Made by a program: the position numbers and the translations under genes. A stretch of DNA of 64,000 bases from Ashinkailepas kermadecensis (Eukaryota; Arthropoda; Thecostraca; Neolepadidae), in contig JAOTOM010003997.1 in NCBI GenBank assembly GCA_034440615.1, positions 62,001 to 126,000 of the forward strand, written 5' to 3'. Every line of letters begins with the position of its first letter. Positions within the stretch are counted from its first letter, which is position 1. Positions 1 through 10,007 of this stretch are shown here, in pieces. The notes below the pieces were generated by a model. It had not been told where the DNA came from. It was given only the letters and a program-made list of their open reading frames with translations, and did not search any database.

Positions 1-1008
1 ATGCTCCACCCGAGCTGCTTCGGATGAAAACTTTGGAACATTTGGAAACGTATGGATGATGCACACGCATTTTTACAGACGGGTCGAAGGGTGACTGTGG
101 AGTGGGATCTGCGTTTGTGGGCGGTTCCTCTGTCAGATACTTTGCCTAGGTATGCCTCGGTGTACAGTTTGGAGCTCGGTGCAATCATCAAGACGCTCCC
201 CTACGTTGAGATTTCGAGGGATGTTGATTACGTCATTTTTTCCGATTCTATTTGCAGCCTTTTGGCACTGACTTGTTTTTACCCATCTGACCCATTGCTC
301 CTTGATATTCTGACTCGTCTGACCGCTATACATCGGGATGGGAAACTGTGCGCTTGTGCTGGATCCAAAGCCATGTGGGAGTATCGGGAAATGAACGTGC
401 CGATTTTGCAGCGAAATGGGCTGCCCGGAGACCACAAGCACGTGTTTTTCCACTGCCAGCCAGGGGCCATCTCCACGGAATATCATCATATATGAACACC
501 AAGTGGCAGAGAAACTGGAGCGCACAGACTAACTATAAACTACACGCGATTAAACCACACCTTGGAGACTGACCATCGTGCTACCGCAGATCCAGAAGTG
601 ACGAGGTGAAGTTTTGCAGACTGCGTCTCAGCCACACACATGCTACTCACCAATACCTTCTCTGCGTTGACGAGAGACCCCAGTGTCCCCGCTGTTTAGG
701 AAACCTGACCGTGCGTCATGTACTTTTCTCGTGCCAGCACTTCTCAAGGGAGCGAAGGTTGTTCCATGGAAATAATACACGGCTCACCACACATCGCGAT
801 GTCCTGGCTGGTTCACTCAGACATGGTTCATTTTGGGAACATGTTCCATTTTCTGAGAGCGATCGGTTTTCGGGCCATGTACTCACCCCGGTAACACCTT
901 CTGTAGTGTCTGCACAACTAACTGAAACGCTGAACTGGAAGTTATGGGCGCTAAATAATCTCGCTTTGGTCGAAGTGCCCTTAAACTGAAATAACTAACT
1001 AATTAACT
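1..1008 (+). mobile_element. 5'-truncated RNase-H LINE, 3' end of ORF2 plus tail (broken)
   Basis: This is the C-terminal part of a non-LTR retrotransposon ORF2. Seen: an RNase H-like segment from about 52 to 345 (YSLELGAI, then VIFSDS), continuing in another frame from 348 as CWIQSHVGVSGNERADFAAKW, the helix that carries the last RNase H acidic residue. A CCHC zinc knuckle follows (CPRC, then H and C, pattern C-x2-C-x7-H-x4-C, about 684-735). Two lesions are visible: a frameshift near 346, and a TGA at 570-572 where relatives usually have Trp after LGD. The frame ends at 989 and is followed by ATAACTAACTAATTAAC, a LINE-type 3' tail. The left end lies outside the window, so the true 5' extent is unknown. 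In LINEs such a domain trims RNA from the RNA-DNA hybrid. This copy cannot make it. Clade is probably I/R1/Jockey-like (inference). Confidence 0.85.
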
Positions 1009-1009
1009 G

Positions 1010-1547
1010 CTGTGTGGGCTGGCGGGGGCGAAGGAATGGCATGTAGGCTGGTGCGGGTTTGGGGCTGCCTTATTAGCTGGTGGGAACTGACTGCTGCCGT
1101 GTGGGCTGGTGGGGGCTGAGGGCTGTCGTGTGGGCTGACTTGGGCTGAGGGTTGCCGTGTGGGCTGGTGGGGGCTGAGGGCTGTCGTGTGGGCTGGTGGG
1201 AACTGACTGCTGCCGTGTGGGCTGGTGGGGGCTGAGGGCTGTCGTGTGGGCTGACTTGGGCTGAGGGTTGCCGTGTGGGCTGGTGGGGGCTGAGGGCTGT
1301 CGTGTGGGCTGGTGGGGGCTGAGGGCTGCCGTGTGGGCTGACTTGGGCTGAGGGCTGCCGTGTGGACTGGTGGGGGCTGAGGCCTGTCGTGTGGGCTGAC
1401 TTGGGCTGAGGGCTGCCGTGTGGACTGGTGAGGGCTGAGGGCTGTCGTGTGGGCTGACTTGGGCTGAGGGCTGCCGTGTGGACTGGCGCGACTGAGGGCT
1501 GCTGCGTGGGCTGATGGGGCTGAAGGCTGGCATGTGAGCTGGAACAA
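1010..1547. repeat. Minisatellite, 29-bp unit
   Basis: About 18 imperfect copies of a 29-bp unit containing GGGCTGAGGGCTG. Two variants alternate, GGTGGGGGCTG and GACTTGGGCTG. The array starts directly after the LINE tail and abuts the next array. Open frames on the minus strand across it are compositional. Confidence 0.92.
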
Positions 1548-1557
1548 ACGCTAGTAT

Positions 1558-2586
1558 GCGGCGAGAACCCACACCACTGACCAGCACAAATAGCCACTCC
1601 ACTGTAGCTCTGCCGGCGAGAACCCACATCCTTGACCAGCGCAAATGGCCACTCCACTGTGTCTCTGCCGGCGAGGACCCACACCACTGACCAGCACAAA
1701 TAGCCACTCCACTGTGTCTCTGCCGGCGAGGACCCACACCACTGACCAGCACAAATAGCCACTCCACTAGGTCTTTGCCGACGAGGACCCACACCACTGA
1801 CCAGCACAAATAGCCACTCCACTGTGTCTCTGCCGGCGAGGACCCACACCCCTGACGAGCACAAATAGCCACTCCACTGTGTCTCTGCCGGCGAGGACCC
1901 ACACCACTGACCAGCACAAATAGCCACTCCACTGTGTCTCTGCCGGCGAGGACCCACACCCCTGACGAGCACAAATAGCCACTCCACTAGGTCTCTGCCG
2001 GCGAGGACCCACACCCCTGACCAGCACAAATAGCCACTCCACTGTATCTCTGCCGGCGAGAACCCACATCCTTGACCAGCGCAAATGGCCACTTCACTGT
2101 GTCTCTGCCGGCGAGAACCCACATCATTGACCAGCGCAAATGGCCACTCCACTGTATCTCTGCCGGCGAGAACCCACATCCTTGACCAGCGCAAATGGCC
2201 ACTCCACTGTGTCTTTGCCGGCGAGGACCCACACCACTGACCAGCACAAATAGCCACTCCACTGTATCTCTGCCGGCGAGAACCCATATCCTTGACCAGC
2301 GCAAATGGCCACTCCACTGTGTCTTTGCCGGCGAGGACCCACACCACTGACCAGCACAAATAGCCACTCCACTAGGTCTTTGCCGACGAGGACCCACACC
2401 ACTGGCCAGCACAAATAGCCACTCCACTGTGTCTCTGCCGGCTAGGACCCATTCCTCTGACCAGCACAAATAGCCACTCCACTGTGTCTCTGCCGGCGAG
2501 GACCCCACCACTGACCAGCACAATAGCCCTCCCGTCCCAGGCCCTGACCAGCACAAATAGCCACTCCACTGTGTCTCTGCCGGCGA
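1558..2586. repeat. Minisatellite, 55-bp unit
   Basis: About 18-19 copies of a 55-bp unit (tag TCTCTGCCGGCGAGGACCC), for example unit starts at 1704 and 1759. Variants differ in the middle (ACCACTGACCAGCAC versus ATCCTTGACCAGCGC) and are interspersed, which suggests repeated homogenisation. The last copies near 2500-2560 are rearranged. 55 is not divisible by 3, so the long minus-strand open frames rotate through all frames and are not evidence of a gene. Confidence 0.95.
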
Positions 2587-2589
2587 TTG

Positions 2590-3930
2590 ATCAGGCTTCG
2601 GAAGCGGTCCAACTGTTTGCTTTGTAACCGGATTTATGCTAATGCAGTCGGACAAGAGACGTTTCATGTTTGCAAATACTTTTCGGAAGCGGCCGTTCGT
2701 ATGTTGTCATACGATTTGGTTTGTTTGAAAATCCAGCATTATTGCCCGAGCGGCACGTTGGCAAGTGTCACAGTTTGACGGAATGCTAGCACGACTACTC
2801 TGTCGCCGTGAAATACGTTCTGTCCCAGTTGAAATGCCTTCTGCAATGCATCATTGCGGCGAAGATCCCCGGCAGCCATACCGCCATATTCGCCACTGAT
2901 GTACTGACTGCTATTGCAGTGTTGGATCTGCCACAGTGGTATCGTATTTGCCACTGTAGAGTAGTGCCTGCAGTTTAAGGTCACTTAAACTTGCACAACT
3001 TAAGGCTACGTGCCTGCAACTTAAAGTGGCAACCACTTAAGGTCACACCACCAACACGCACTTCAACACGCGATCCAACACACACTGCATGCCAGTGCAT
3101 ACACTCGTAGGAATACCGTAATTAGTCATCCGCGAATGTCATCAGACGTACATGAGCCGATTCGCTTTTCCATTCCGAATAAATGGCTACCTAGCGGCGC
3201 CGTCAAGCGTAGATGAGCCGAATTGTCTTAAAAATTAGCATAATTTAAAATGATTACCCAGAGATTCCATCGGACGTAGATGAGCCGATTTGCATTGCAA
3301 TTCATAACGTAAAACGGCTACCCAGAATTACAACGGGCGTAGATGAGCGGAATTGCAAAACACCGTACTAACCTCACACACAACCCTGCATGAAAGCGTG
3401 CTCCCACTAACCCACTACTAACAACTAACACGCGGCAGCCGGTGTGACAGGCGGTGTGGACAATTACCTCCCTGTCCACACGGTGAAGATCCCTCGATGC
3501 TCTTCGACAAGAGTTGGCTAATGCTGGCACCCTGACAAAATCAACTTTCTCGTTAACCCTTCCCCATCCTAACTACAAATTATCTTGCGGAGGAGTAAAG
3601 TAAACTAAGAACACTAAACATCCGGGAGATGTTCCACGTCCAGCCCCCGCCGTCAGCATCTTAACGTCACATACAATATAACGTGCGACTCCCGTAACGT
3701 AAATGTACAATTGTACACCTGTCTTAGACTTTCTCGTAAAACCCACTAGCTCGAAAGATGGCACAAATGATCTCTACGGTCCGGCACGCCTTCAAACTCA
3801 CTTTCCCCCGTGCCTGCAACTGTTGTGTAGGCCACAGTGGTGTCGTATGTATACTGTAGTGTAGTATTCCCACTGTAGTGCATTGGTCACAAATAGTATT
3901 ACGCACATGTGATAATATGCGGCACTACGC
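2590..3930. other. Unique sequence with small decayed repeats; no gene recognised
   Basis: No convincing coding frame was seen. Two things stand out. Sequence beginning GCCACAGTGGT occurs at 2930-2972 and again at 3831-3868 in the same orientation. Four diverged copies of a block containing GTAGATGAGCCGA lie between 3130 and 3360 (annotated separately). The remaining 3360-3830 is unremarkable. Confidence 0.5.
3130..3365. repeat. Diverged tandem repeat, about 60-67-bp unit, four copies
   Basis: The core CGTAGATGAGCCGA(A/T)TTG recurs with its GATGAGC near 3151, 3211, 3279 and 3341, preceded in several copies by GGCTACC(C)AG or similar. The spacing varies because of indels. It looks like an old, decaying tandem array. 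Confidence 0.7.
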
Positions 3931-3964
3931 ATCAATTTTCTGTCACGCGAAGTGGAGGACGAAG

Positions 3965-4330
3965 GTCTCGGCCGTGATGGGTGGTGGGCAGTGGTAGGGT
4001 GGAGGGCACAGCAGTGATATGACTGAGGACATAACAGTGGCATGTCGGAAGACACAGCGGTGGTAGGGGGAAGAAAGTGATGGGGAGCCCATATACTGAG
4101 GCATAACGTGTTGTGCGTGGTGAGGTGATGCACAGCAGTGATAGGGTGGAGCGCACAGCAGTGATATGACTGAGGACATAACAGTGGTATGTCGGGAGGA
4201 CACAGCGGTGGTGAGGTGAATGACACAGCAGTGATAGGACAGAGGTCACAGCAGTGACAGGGCGGATGTACATCAGTGACAGGGCGAAGGGCACAGCAGT
4301 GGCAGGGCGGAGGGCACGGCGGCGATAAGG
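3965..4330. repeat. Degenerate short tandem repeat, about 20-24 bp
   Basis: Imperfect repeats of GGGCACAGCAGTGATA and GACATAACAGTGG over about 365 bp, with a longer duplicated block (GCAGTGATATGACTGAGGAC at about 4010 and about 4158). Minus-strand open frames here are low-complexity Cys/His/Leu-rich and not credible genes. Confidence 0.75.
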
Positions 4331-5650
4331 CGACAGACAGCGATATGACGGCGAGCTGTTTTGTTCACCGCCTCTCCGCCGTCTCAGACGCGAGCGACCG
4401 TTTTTGTGCCCGAGGCGTTGCAGGGTCACGCGAGGGTCAGTCACGAGCTGGGCTTGATCGATAGGAGGTGTGTTTGTGCAGCGTGCTGTTGAACGGTGGG
4501 CGAGAGCCGGACAGATTGATGTCTGCCGGCTGGATTGCGACGGCCTTGTGCACTCGAACCAGCCAGCTGGTGAGACGCTGTCTCCCCCGCCCTCCTTGCT
4601 ACCGTTTGGCAGGAGCGCATCGTTCGATGGGCGCTCTGCCGCCCTGCTAAAACAAAACGCGCAGATAACAATAAAACGGGGTGAAAGGACGTGAATAAAG
4701 CTCAGACTACGGGACCAATGCCTGGCAATAAATTACACCTCAAGGACTTAGACGTTCGTTTTGGTAGTGGTCTAGCTTGAAAGCAGTAAAATATCGAGAA
4801 AGCGTGACAAAGGAGCGGAACTACGTTTATCTACCCGTGAATAGCTCATCATGCTTTCTATTGTACTATCTATTTTGTGGTGCATCTCCTAATTGTACCT
4901 CAATGATTAGTTCTCCTTGTACCAATTAAACGCATATAGGATTTCCATGTAGCTGAGCGTGCGTACAAGTGGTGGTCGCCGGTTTTATGTGACCAATCGA
5001 TAAGAGCAAATGTGGATGGTGGTGCCGCTTGGTGTTGGAATCTAAAGAGCAGGTTCTTCAGGATAGTGTTGGCACGCTGCTGCATATGTGCACTAGTTTG
5101 CCATTAAATAAAAACCAAGTGCAAATTTATCTTTGGAAATGAATTAACAAGACGCTTCAGGTGAAGTAGTAAGGTCACCATATGTTTCCTGAGTCAAACT
5201 TCCCAGTGACATCTTCCTCCGATCCCACTGCCTCAAACCACAACTCCCAGGTAGCCGTTGGCTTCTTTGATGACTGCTCTGATCCTCCTCTGATCTCACT
5301 GCCGTCGATCCCGTGCCCATTCGGCCGTGACTGGCTCTGATGCTGCTCTGATAACGTCCGTCGACTACGAGGAGTGTTCTGACGTCGCACAAATCAGATA
5401 CCTTTGGCGACTGGTGACTACAGCGGCGCCGTCGGTCGAAAGGCACAGACTTAGCGTCAGCGGTGACAGACGGGTAGCTGGAGCGCTGTCGGTTCTCTGT
5501 TTACTGGCGGTGCGATCTGTTAAGTGATTCGGTTCCAGTTCCGGCCGTCCCTGGCTGGCTCCGGTTAATGGCTGACGAGATTGCCGGCGAGAGGTGCCGC
5601 TGCCGACCCCGCACGGCGCGGCCAAACACCGGCTCTGAGCTGTGTCAGTC
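4331..5650. other. No gene recognised
   Basis: Mixed sequence with several short open frames (under 105 codons) and no recognisable domain. An AATAAA occurs near 4693, but nothing links it to a gene. Confidence 0.4.
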
Positions 5651-5669
5651 AACGCCGCTCCAAACACCC

Positions 5670-5712
5670 CTCTCGCTGCCGCCGCCGCCGCCGCCACCGC
5701 CGCCGCTGACGC
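5670..5712 (+). repeat. (CCG)n trinucleotide tract
   Basis: An imperfect CCGCCG run that reads as polyproline or polyalanine depending on the frame. It is a simple repeat inside CpG-rich sequence (5520-5800). Confidence 0.85.
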
Positions 5713-5824
5713 CCACTCTCCTCCACTTTGGGCTTCGGCCGCGTCCGTGTCGACAAGGACGCCGGTCCGCGCAGCCAGCACCGACGACTGGAGAGTGGCG
5801 ATCCCACTGGCGATGCCGCCCTTC

Positions 5825-6235
5825 TCCTCCTGCCTTCCGTCTCTTACTGCCTCCCGTCTCCTACTGTCCGCCGTCTCCTACACCCGCCAGTCTCCTACTG
5901 TACTGATTCCACCGTGCTGATTCCACTGGCGAGGCCGCCCGTCTCCTACTGCCTCTCGTCTCCGGCTATGCTGATCGCATTGATGAAGCCACCTTCCTCC
6001 TACTATGCTGATTCCACCGTGCTGATTCCACCGGTGAGGCCGTCCGTCTCCCATTGTGCTGATCCCACTGACGAGGCCGCCCGTCTCCCACTGTGCTGAT
6101 CCCACTGACGAGGCCGCCCGTCTCCCACTGTGCTGATCCCACTGATGAGGCCACTCGTCTCCTACTGTGCTGATCCCACCGGAGAGGCCGCCCGTCTCCT
6201 ACTGTGCTTGTTCCACCGTGCTGACTCCACTGGTG
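5825..6235. repeat. Minisatellite, 37-bp unit
   Basis: About 11 copies of a 37-bp unit (tag CTCCCACTGTGCTGATCCC), clearest between 6046 and 6200, where starts fall at 6083 and 6120. The left end is more diverged, with partial 18-20-bp subunits. Confidence 0.9.
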
Positions 6236-7712
6236 ACCCCTCTGGGTTGCCCTGCGGCAACCGTTGGCGGCGTGGCCCCACTGAATGGCGTCCAGCTGTC
6301 ATTATTCAGATAGTGATGTAAATTGGAACCGAAAGAATAGCGCTCATTCCTTGGCTGGCCCTGTCATCCATCTAATGCTGCTGCGCAGAACAGAGGAAGC
6401 ATAAGGTGGCTATCGCGCAATCACATATCCCGCACTCACCTTATCATTCAGCGCATCACATCTCCGTGACGCTGTCCCTGAATAAACTGCCTCCAAGACA
6501 ATGTCATGTGCCTATTTGTATGAAAGCGCGGCTTAGTAGCTGTTCAGCTTGCAGCTGCTGTGTTACTGGCGGGCAGCTGCCGCATTACTCGGCAGCTGCC
6601 TCGTGACTTGCCAGCTGCAAATCAAAACATGGCCCGAGAGAGGGAGAAGGAAAGAGAAAAGATAGGAAGAGAGAGGAAAAATAGGAGAGAAGGGGAGGGT
6701 GGTGACTGGGAACGATGGAAAGTGACAGAGTGAAGGAGAGATAGATGGACAGCCAATCAATGATAAGGGGAGAGAAAAAGGAAGATAAAGAGAATGCGAT
6801 TCATTGGTTACGAGCATGGACGAGATGTGCGGAGGTCAAACAGTACCGAGCATACCTCAAAATGAACACTAATTCCATGACTAGCATGGTTAAAGAATGT
6901 AAAGTGCTCAAAACGGTTGTTCTTGCGTATATCAGACAAGAACCTTAGCTCTTGATGGCCTGATGGGCTAAGGAGAAGGTCATGTAAGGTCGCATGAGGT
7001 CGTTGGCATCAGATGACCTAGGCTAGGTCAGGGACATTTTGGCTTCTCAGGGACACCTTTGCTCAACATGAGATATGCAAAATAAATTGACCGAACTTCA
7101 ACACATGATAATAAACCATGCACCTCCATGACCTATTATTAGGGTTGGTAGACCTGGTAGTGATATTTTTATGGTGGTAGTGTTGTAAACATTGATGATC
7201 TTCACCTGGCATTGTGCCACCAATCAGGACCTTCATGTGGGACAGTGCAAGTTCCATGTAAATGCATTCGCCTATACTGAAGTTATTCGAAGGTGAAGCG
7301 AAGTGCAGCTATTCGGGAAAAACTTTGCACTTTTTTTCTTCTTTTTTCTTTTTTTCCCTAATGTCGACCCCTGTTTCGTATGCAGCAGCCTATCCTATTT
7401 GGCTACACGCACTATTACAGGTTCGATTGATATTGGGCTTTCCCATCGCCAGCTATTCAAAAGTTAGGACAGCCAGCTTAGGAATACCTCAGGATGCTAA
7501 TACATATGTAATTTGTCTGCTTGTTCAATACAGATGGTTGCATCCTGTTTTTGTCTTTTTGTTTGCAGATAGGCCACCACCAGTTATTAGTAGAAGTAGC
7601 CCCAGGAGCACCTCAGCTAGGTAGCAAGCTAGTAACACCAAGGAGCTCCTGGGGCCACAAAGTGAAATGTGTTATGAGGGGGAAAATGGAGAAGTTGGAT
7701 CATGTACATACA
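6236..7712. other. No gene recognised
   Basis: Contains a purine-rich patch at 6630-6790 (GA-rich), a few open frames of 60-120 codons with no recognisable domain, and CA-rich sequence approaching 7712. I see no supported feature. Confidence 0.4.
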
Positions 7713-7720
7713 CATGCACA
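7713..7720 (+). repeat. Left target-site duplication CATGCACA
   Basis: Eight bases immediately outside the left terminal inverted repeat, identical to 14232-14239. An 8-bp duplication is the hAT-superfamily hallmark. The context is CA-rich, so a chance match cannot be excluded from this alone. Confidence 0.7.
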
Positions 7721-7735
7721 CAGGGGTGTCGATTT
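7721..7735 (+). repeat. Left terminal inverted repeat
   Basis: CAGGGGTGTCGATTT. It is the exact reverse complement of 13018-13032 and matches the complement of 14217-14231 at 13 of 15 positions. Confidence 0.78.
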
Positions 7736-8063
7736 TTGAACAACATTTGGCGGGGCCGAAGTGCTAACGCACCCCCCCCCCCCACACAAAAAAAAACTCA
7801 TCGGATCTAGCCCACTATATTTTCAGATCTCAGAAATTCTGATTTTTTATTCGACGATGTGTATGTTTATGTTTATTAAGCATCCTCACCAACGGGGAAA
7901 ATCGTCCAATAACTGGTGAAGTCACATAATTAAAAGAGCAGTGTTCAGTACGTACCAACATAACAACTCTTGGTTGGTTATTGGTTCTACGACACGTCGA
8001 CCGTTGTGTCATATAGCATCGCCAATCTCTCACGCCGATTGGTCGCGGGCGAAGAGTAGCGAC

Positions 8064-8135
8064 TGGTGAGACTCGAACTCACCAACATAACAACTCTGAG
8101 TAATAGCATGCGACTGCAGTGCCATATAGTGGGCT
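8064..8135 (-). ncRNA. tRNA-like SINE remnant (pol III promoter-like boxes)
   Basis: On the minus strand there is a T-arm-like hairpin GTGAG-TTCGAGT-CTCAC whose GTTCGAGTC (plus 8070-8078) fits the box B consensus GTTCRANNC. About 40 bases upstream (plus 8114-8124) TGGCACTGCAG resembles box A only loosely. No cloverleaf can be closed, so this is not a working tRNA. A tRNA-derived SINE relic is the likeliest reading, and chance is possible. Confidence 0.3.
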
Positions 8136-8136
8136 C

Positions 8137-8172
8137 GGATCTATCGTCACCGTCACCGTCACCGTCACTGTT
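8137..8172. repeat. (CACCGT)n hexanucleotide tract
   Basis: Five to six copies of CACCGT or CACTGT inside the hAT-like element. Confidence 0.85.
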
Positions 8173-8389
8173 ACCCTCCTCCTCACTCCACACACCAACA
8201 AACACACACTGGCTTAAATAAAAATACTTCAGCGACCAGATGCAGGCTAAAACACACCGGCATTGATGAAGCATCAGAGCACAGCAGACCTGAACGGTGA
8301 TGACGATGGGTGAAAGTATTTCCTTGGTGCCTAACGTTAGGGAGGGGAATTTTTCCCTTTAGTACGCCACTGCGGCTGCTCAACGTGTT

Positions 8390-9310
8390 TTTTCCGCAGA
8401 TTGCACGATCGAGAGTAGAAAGGCCCTTCGGATAATTTTATTTCGGGACCCATTCTTAATTTTCCGGTGCTCTGGTCGATTCGATGGAGTCTCCTTGTGG
8501 TTTTTGTGGTGAAGTCTATTTTTATAAGCCCCCTGCAGGCTATTTTTGGAACCCGGTACGATTCTTCTGGCTCTCGGTGCGTTTTTTCCGGTGCCCAAAC
8601 AGGTTTCTTTTCGGCGTCCGACGACTTCTTATTTTGTGGATCTTTGACGCAATTTTTCCGTCCGCAAGGTGACATTCCGGGTATATATTGGTACTTGGGA
8701 AGCCAGCTGCAACTTGTGGGGCTCCGGCACGACGTTTTGGCCCCAGTGAGATTTTCAAGAGAAGCGGCGTGAATTTTTTTTTGTCTAAGTGCGATTTTTG
8801 GGGCCACGTCGTCACTTGTTGGGATCCCTTGCGGTGGCTACGACACGTTTGTGGGGGCCCAACAAGTTTTGTGGGCTTTTGGAGCTATTGTTGAGATCCC
8901 AGATTGATTTTCCGTGTCCGAACTGTTTTTCATTTACCCGGCTTCATTTGTTGGGTGATCTCAACGACACTTTTAGAGCCCCGGTGGGACCTGTCAGGCC
9001 TCTGGCGTGATTTTCAGGGGCCCGGGTGATAATTCTTAGTACCCCAGTCTCGGCGTGATTTTCAGGAGGCCCCGGCCCGACCGTTTGTGGCTCCCGTCGT
9101 GATTTTCTTGAATCCCGGCACGACTTGTTTGCGGCCCCAACGTGATTTTCAGGGGCCCAGGTGCAAACTTTTGAGGCCTCAGCGTCATTATCGGGGCCCC
9201 TGCGCTACGTTTGGGGACCCCCAAAGTGATTTTTCTGAGCCCCGGTGCGATTTTTGGTGGACCGAATGAAATTTTTAGGGAGCATAGCGCATTTTTTTTC
9301 CTAAGCTCGG
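8390..9310. repeat. Old, strongly diverged minisatellite, about 21-22-bp unit
   Basis: Roughly 40 diverged copies of a unit built as (G)CG(T/A)GATTTT plus (T/C)(A/G)GGGGCCC(C)GG. Individual units are recognisable throughout, for example GCGTGATTTTCAGGGGCCC at about 9006 and GTGATTTTCAGGGGCCC at about 9141. Units differ at many positions, unlike the near-identical arrays elsewhere, so this array is much older or no longer homogenised. Open frames here are by-products. Confidence 0.75.
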
Positions 9311-9934
9311 CGGATTCTTGGGGGCCCCACAACCTATCAGGAGGGGGGGGGGGGTGAGGCAACTGCCCACAATTCCCCCTCCCCATTCGGTATGTCACTG
9401 TGCCATGCAATGATGCAACATAGGAATCCAGGAATAGTTCATCTTTTTCATCACTCACATGTGATTTCAACTCCCCAGTTTTCCAGACAGTTTGAGGAAA
9501 GTCAAACATCTGCTACATGGATCAGCAAGGATGGATTGTAAGGCAACATGGATACCATGGAATTCCGGTCACAGTAGTTATGCTGCAATACATACCTTCT
9601 TCAACAGACTGCTTTGGAGATGGATGAGTTCCTGAAGTTTGGTCAGGGTTGGAGTTGGAGGTGGATGGAGCAACACTGTGAAGGACATAACATATGGTTC
9701 AAGAGACTTGTTTCCATTAACAATACCGGGGATGAAGTAACATTTTCATTGACTTCTATGGTTTTCATTGGCTTCATTGACTTCTATGGTGTCCTGAGTA
9801 AGTAGGACAATCGAGATGGGTTTCTGTTATATGCATTTTAGAAGCAATGTTATAATGTAGCTTTTATACCCCAGTGAGAATGGTATGGATTCACTCATAA
9901 GTGAATTTGCAAACATACTGATATATCAGTTAAC
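9311..9934. other. Interior of the hAT-like element; no gene recognised
   Basis: Begins with a poly-G run near 9341-9353 and continues as AT-leaning sequence with no credible coding frame. Confidence 0.4.
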
Positions 9935-9947
9935 AACAATGCAGGGA
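9935..9947 (+). repeat. Target-site duplication of the 47-bp LINE stub (left)
   Basis: AACAATGCAGGGA, identical to 9995-10007. Confidence 0.8.
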
Positions 9948-9994
9948 GCTATGTGATCAACATGGTCTGTGCCCCAAAGCCCAAATAACTAAGT
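9948..9994 (+). mobile_element. 47-bp 5'-truncated LINE 3' end
   Basis: A 47-bp insert ending GCCCAAATAACTAAGT, flanked by perfect 13-bp direct repeats (9935-9947 and 9995-10007). Its sequence (GCTATGTGATCAAC, then GCCCAAATAACTAA) aligns by eye with the stub at 13831-13890 and with the 3' end of the RNase-H LINE at 940-1008. Extreme 5' truncation with a long target-site duplication is typical of target-primed reverse transcription. Confidence 0.75.
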
Positions 9995-10007
9995 AACAAT
10001 GCAGGGA
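9995..10007 (+). repeat. Target-site duplication of the 47-bp LINE stub (right)
   Basis: AACAATGCAGGGA, the partner of 9935-9947. Confidence 0.8.

Noticed and set aside
1073..2667. Overlapping minus-strand frames of 226-428 codons
   Set aside because: They span the 29- and 55-bp arrays. Periods not divisible by three rotate the frame, and no unique coding sequence is present.
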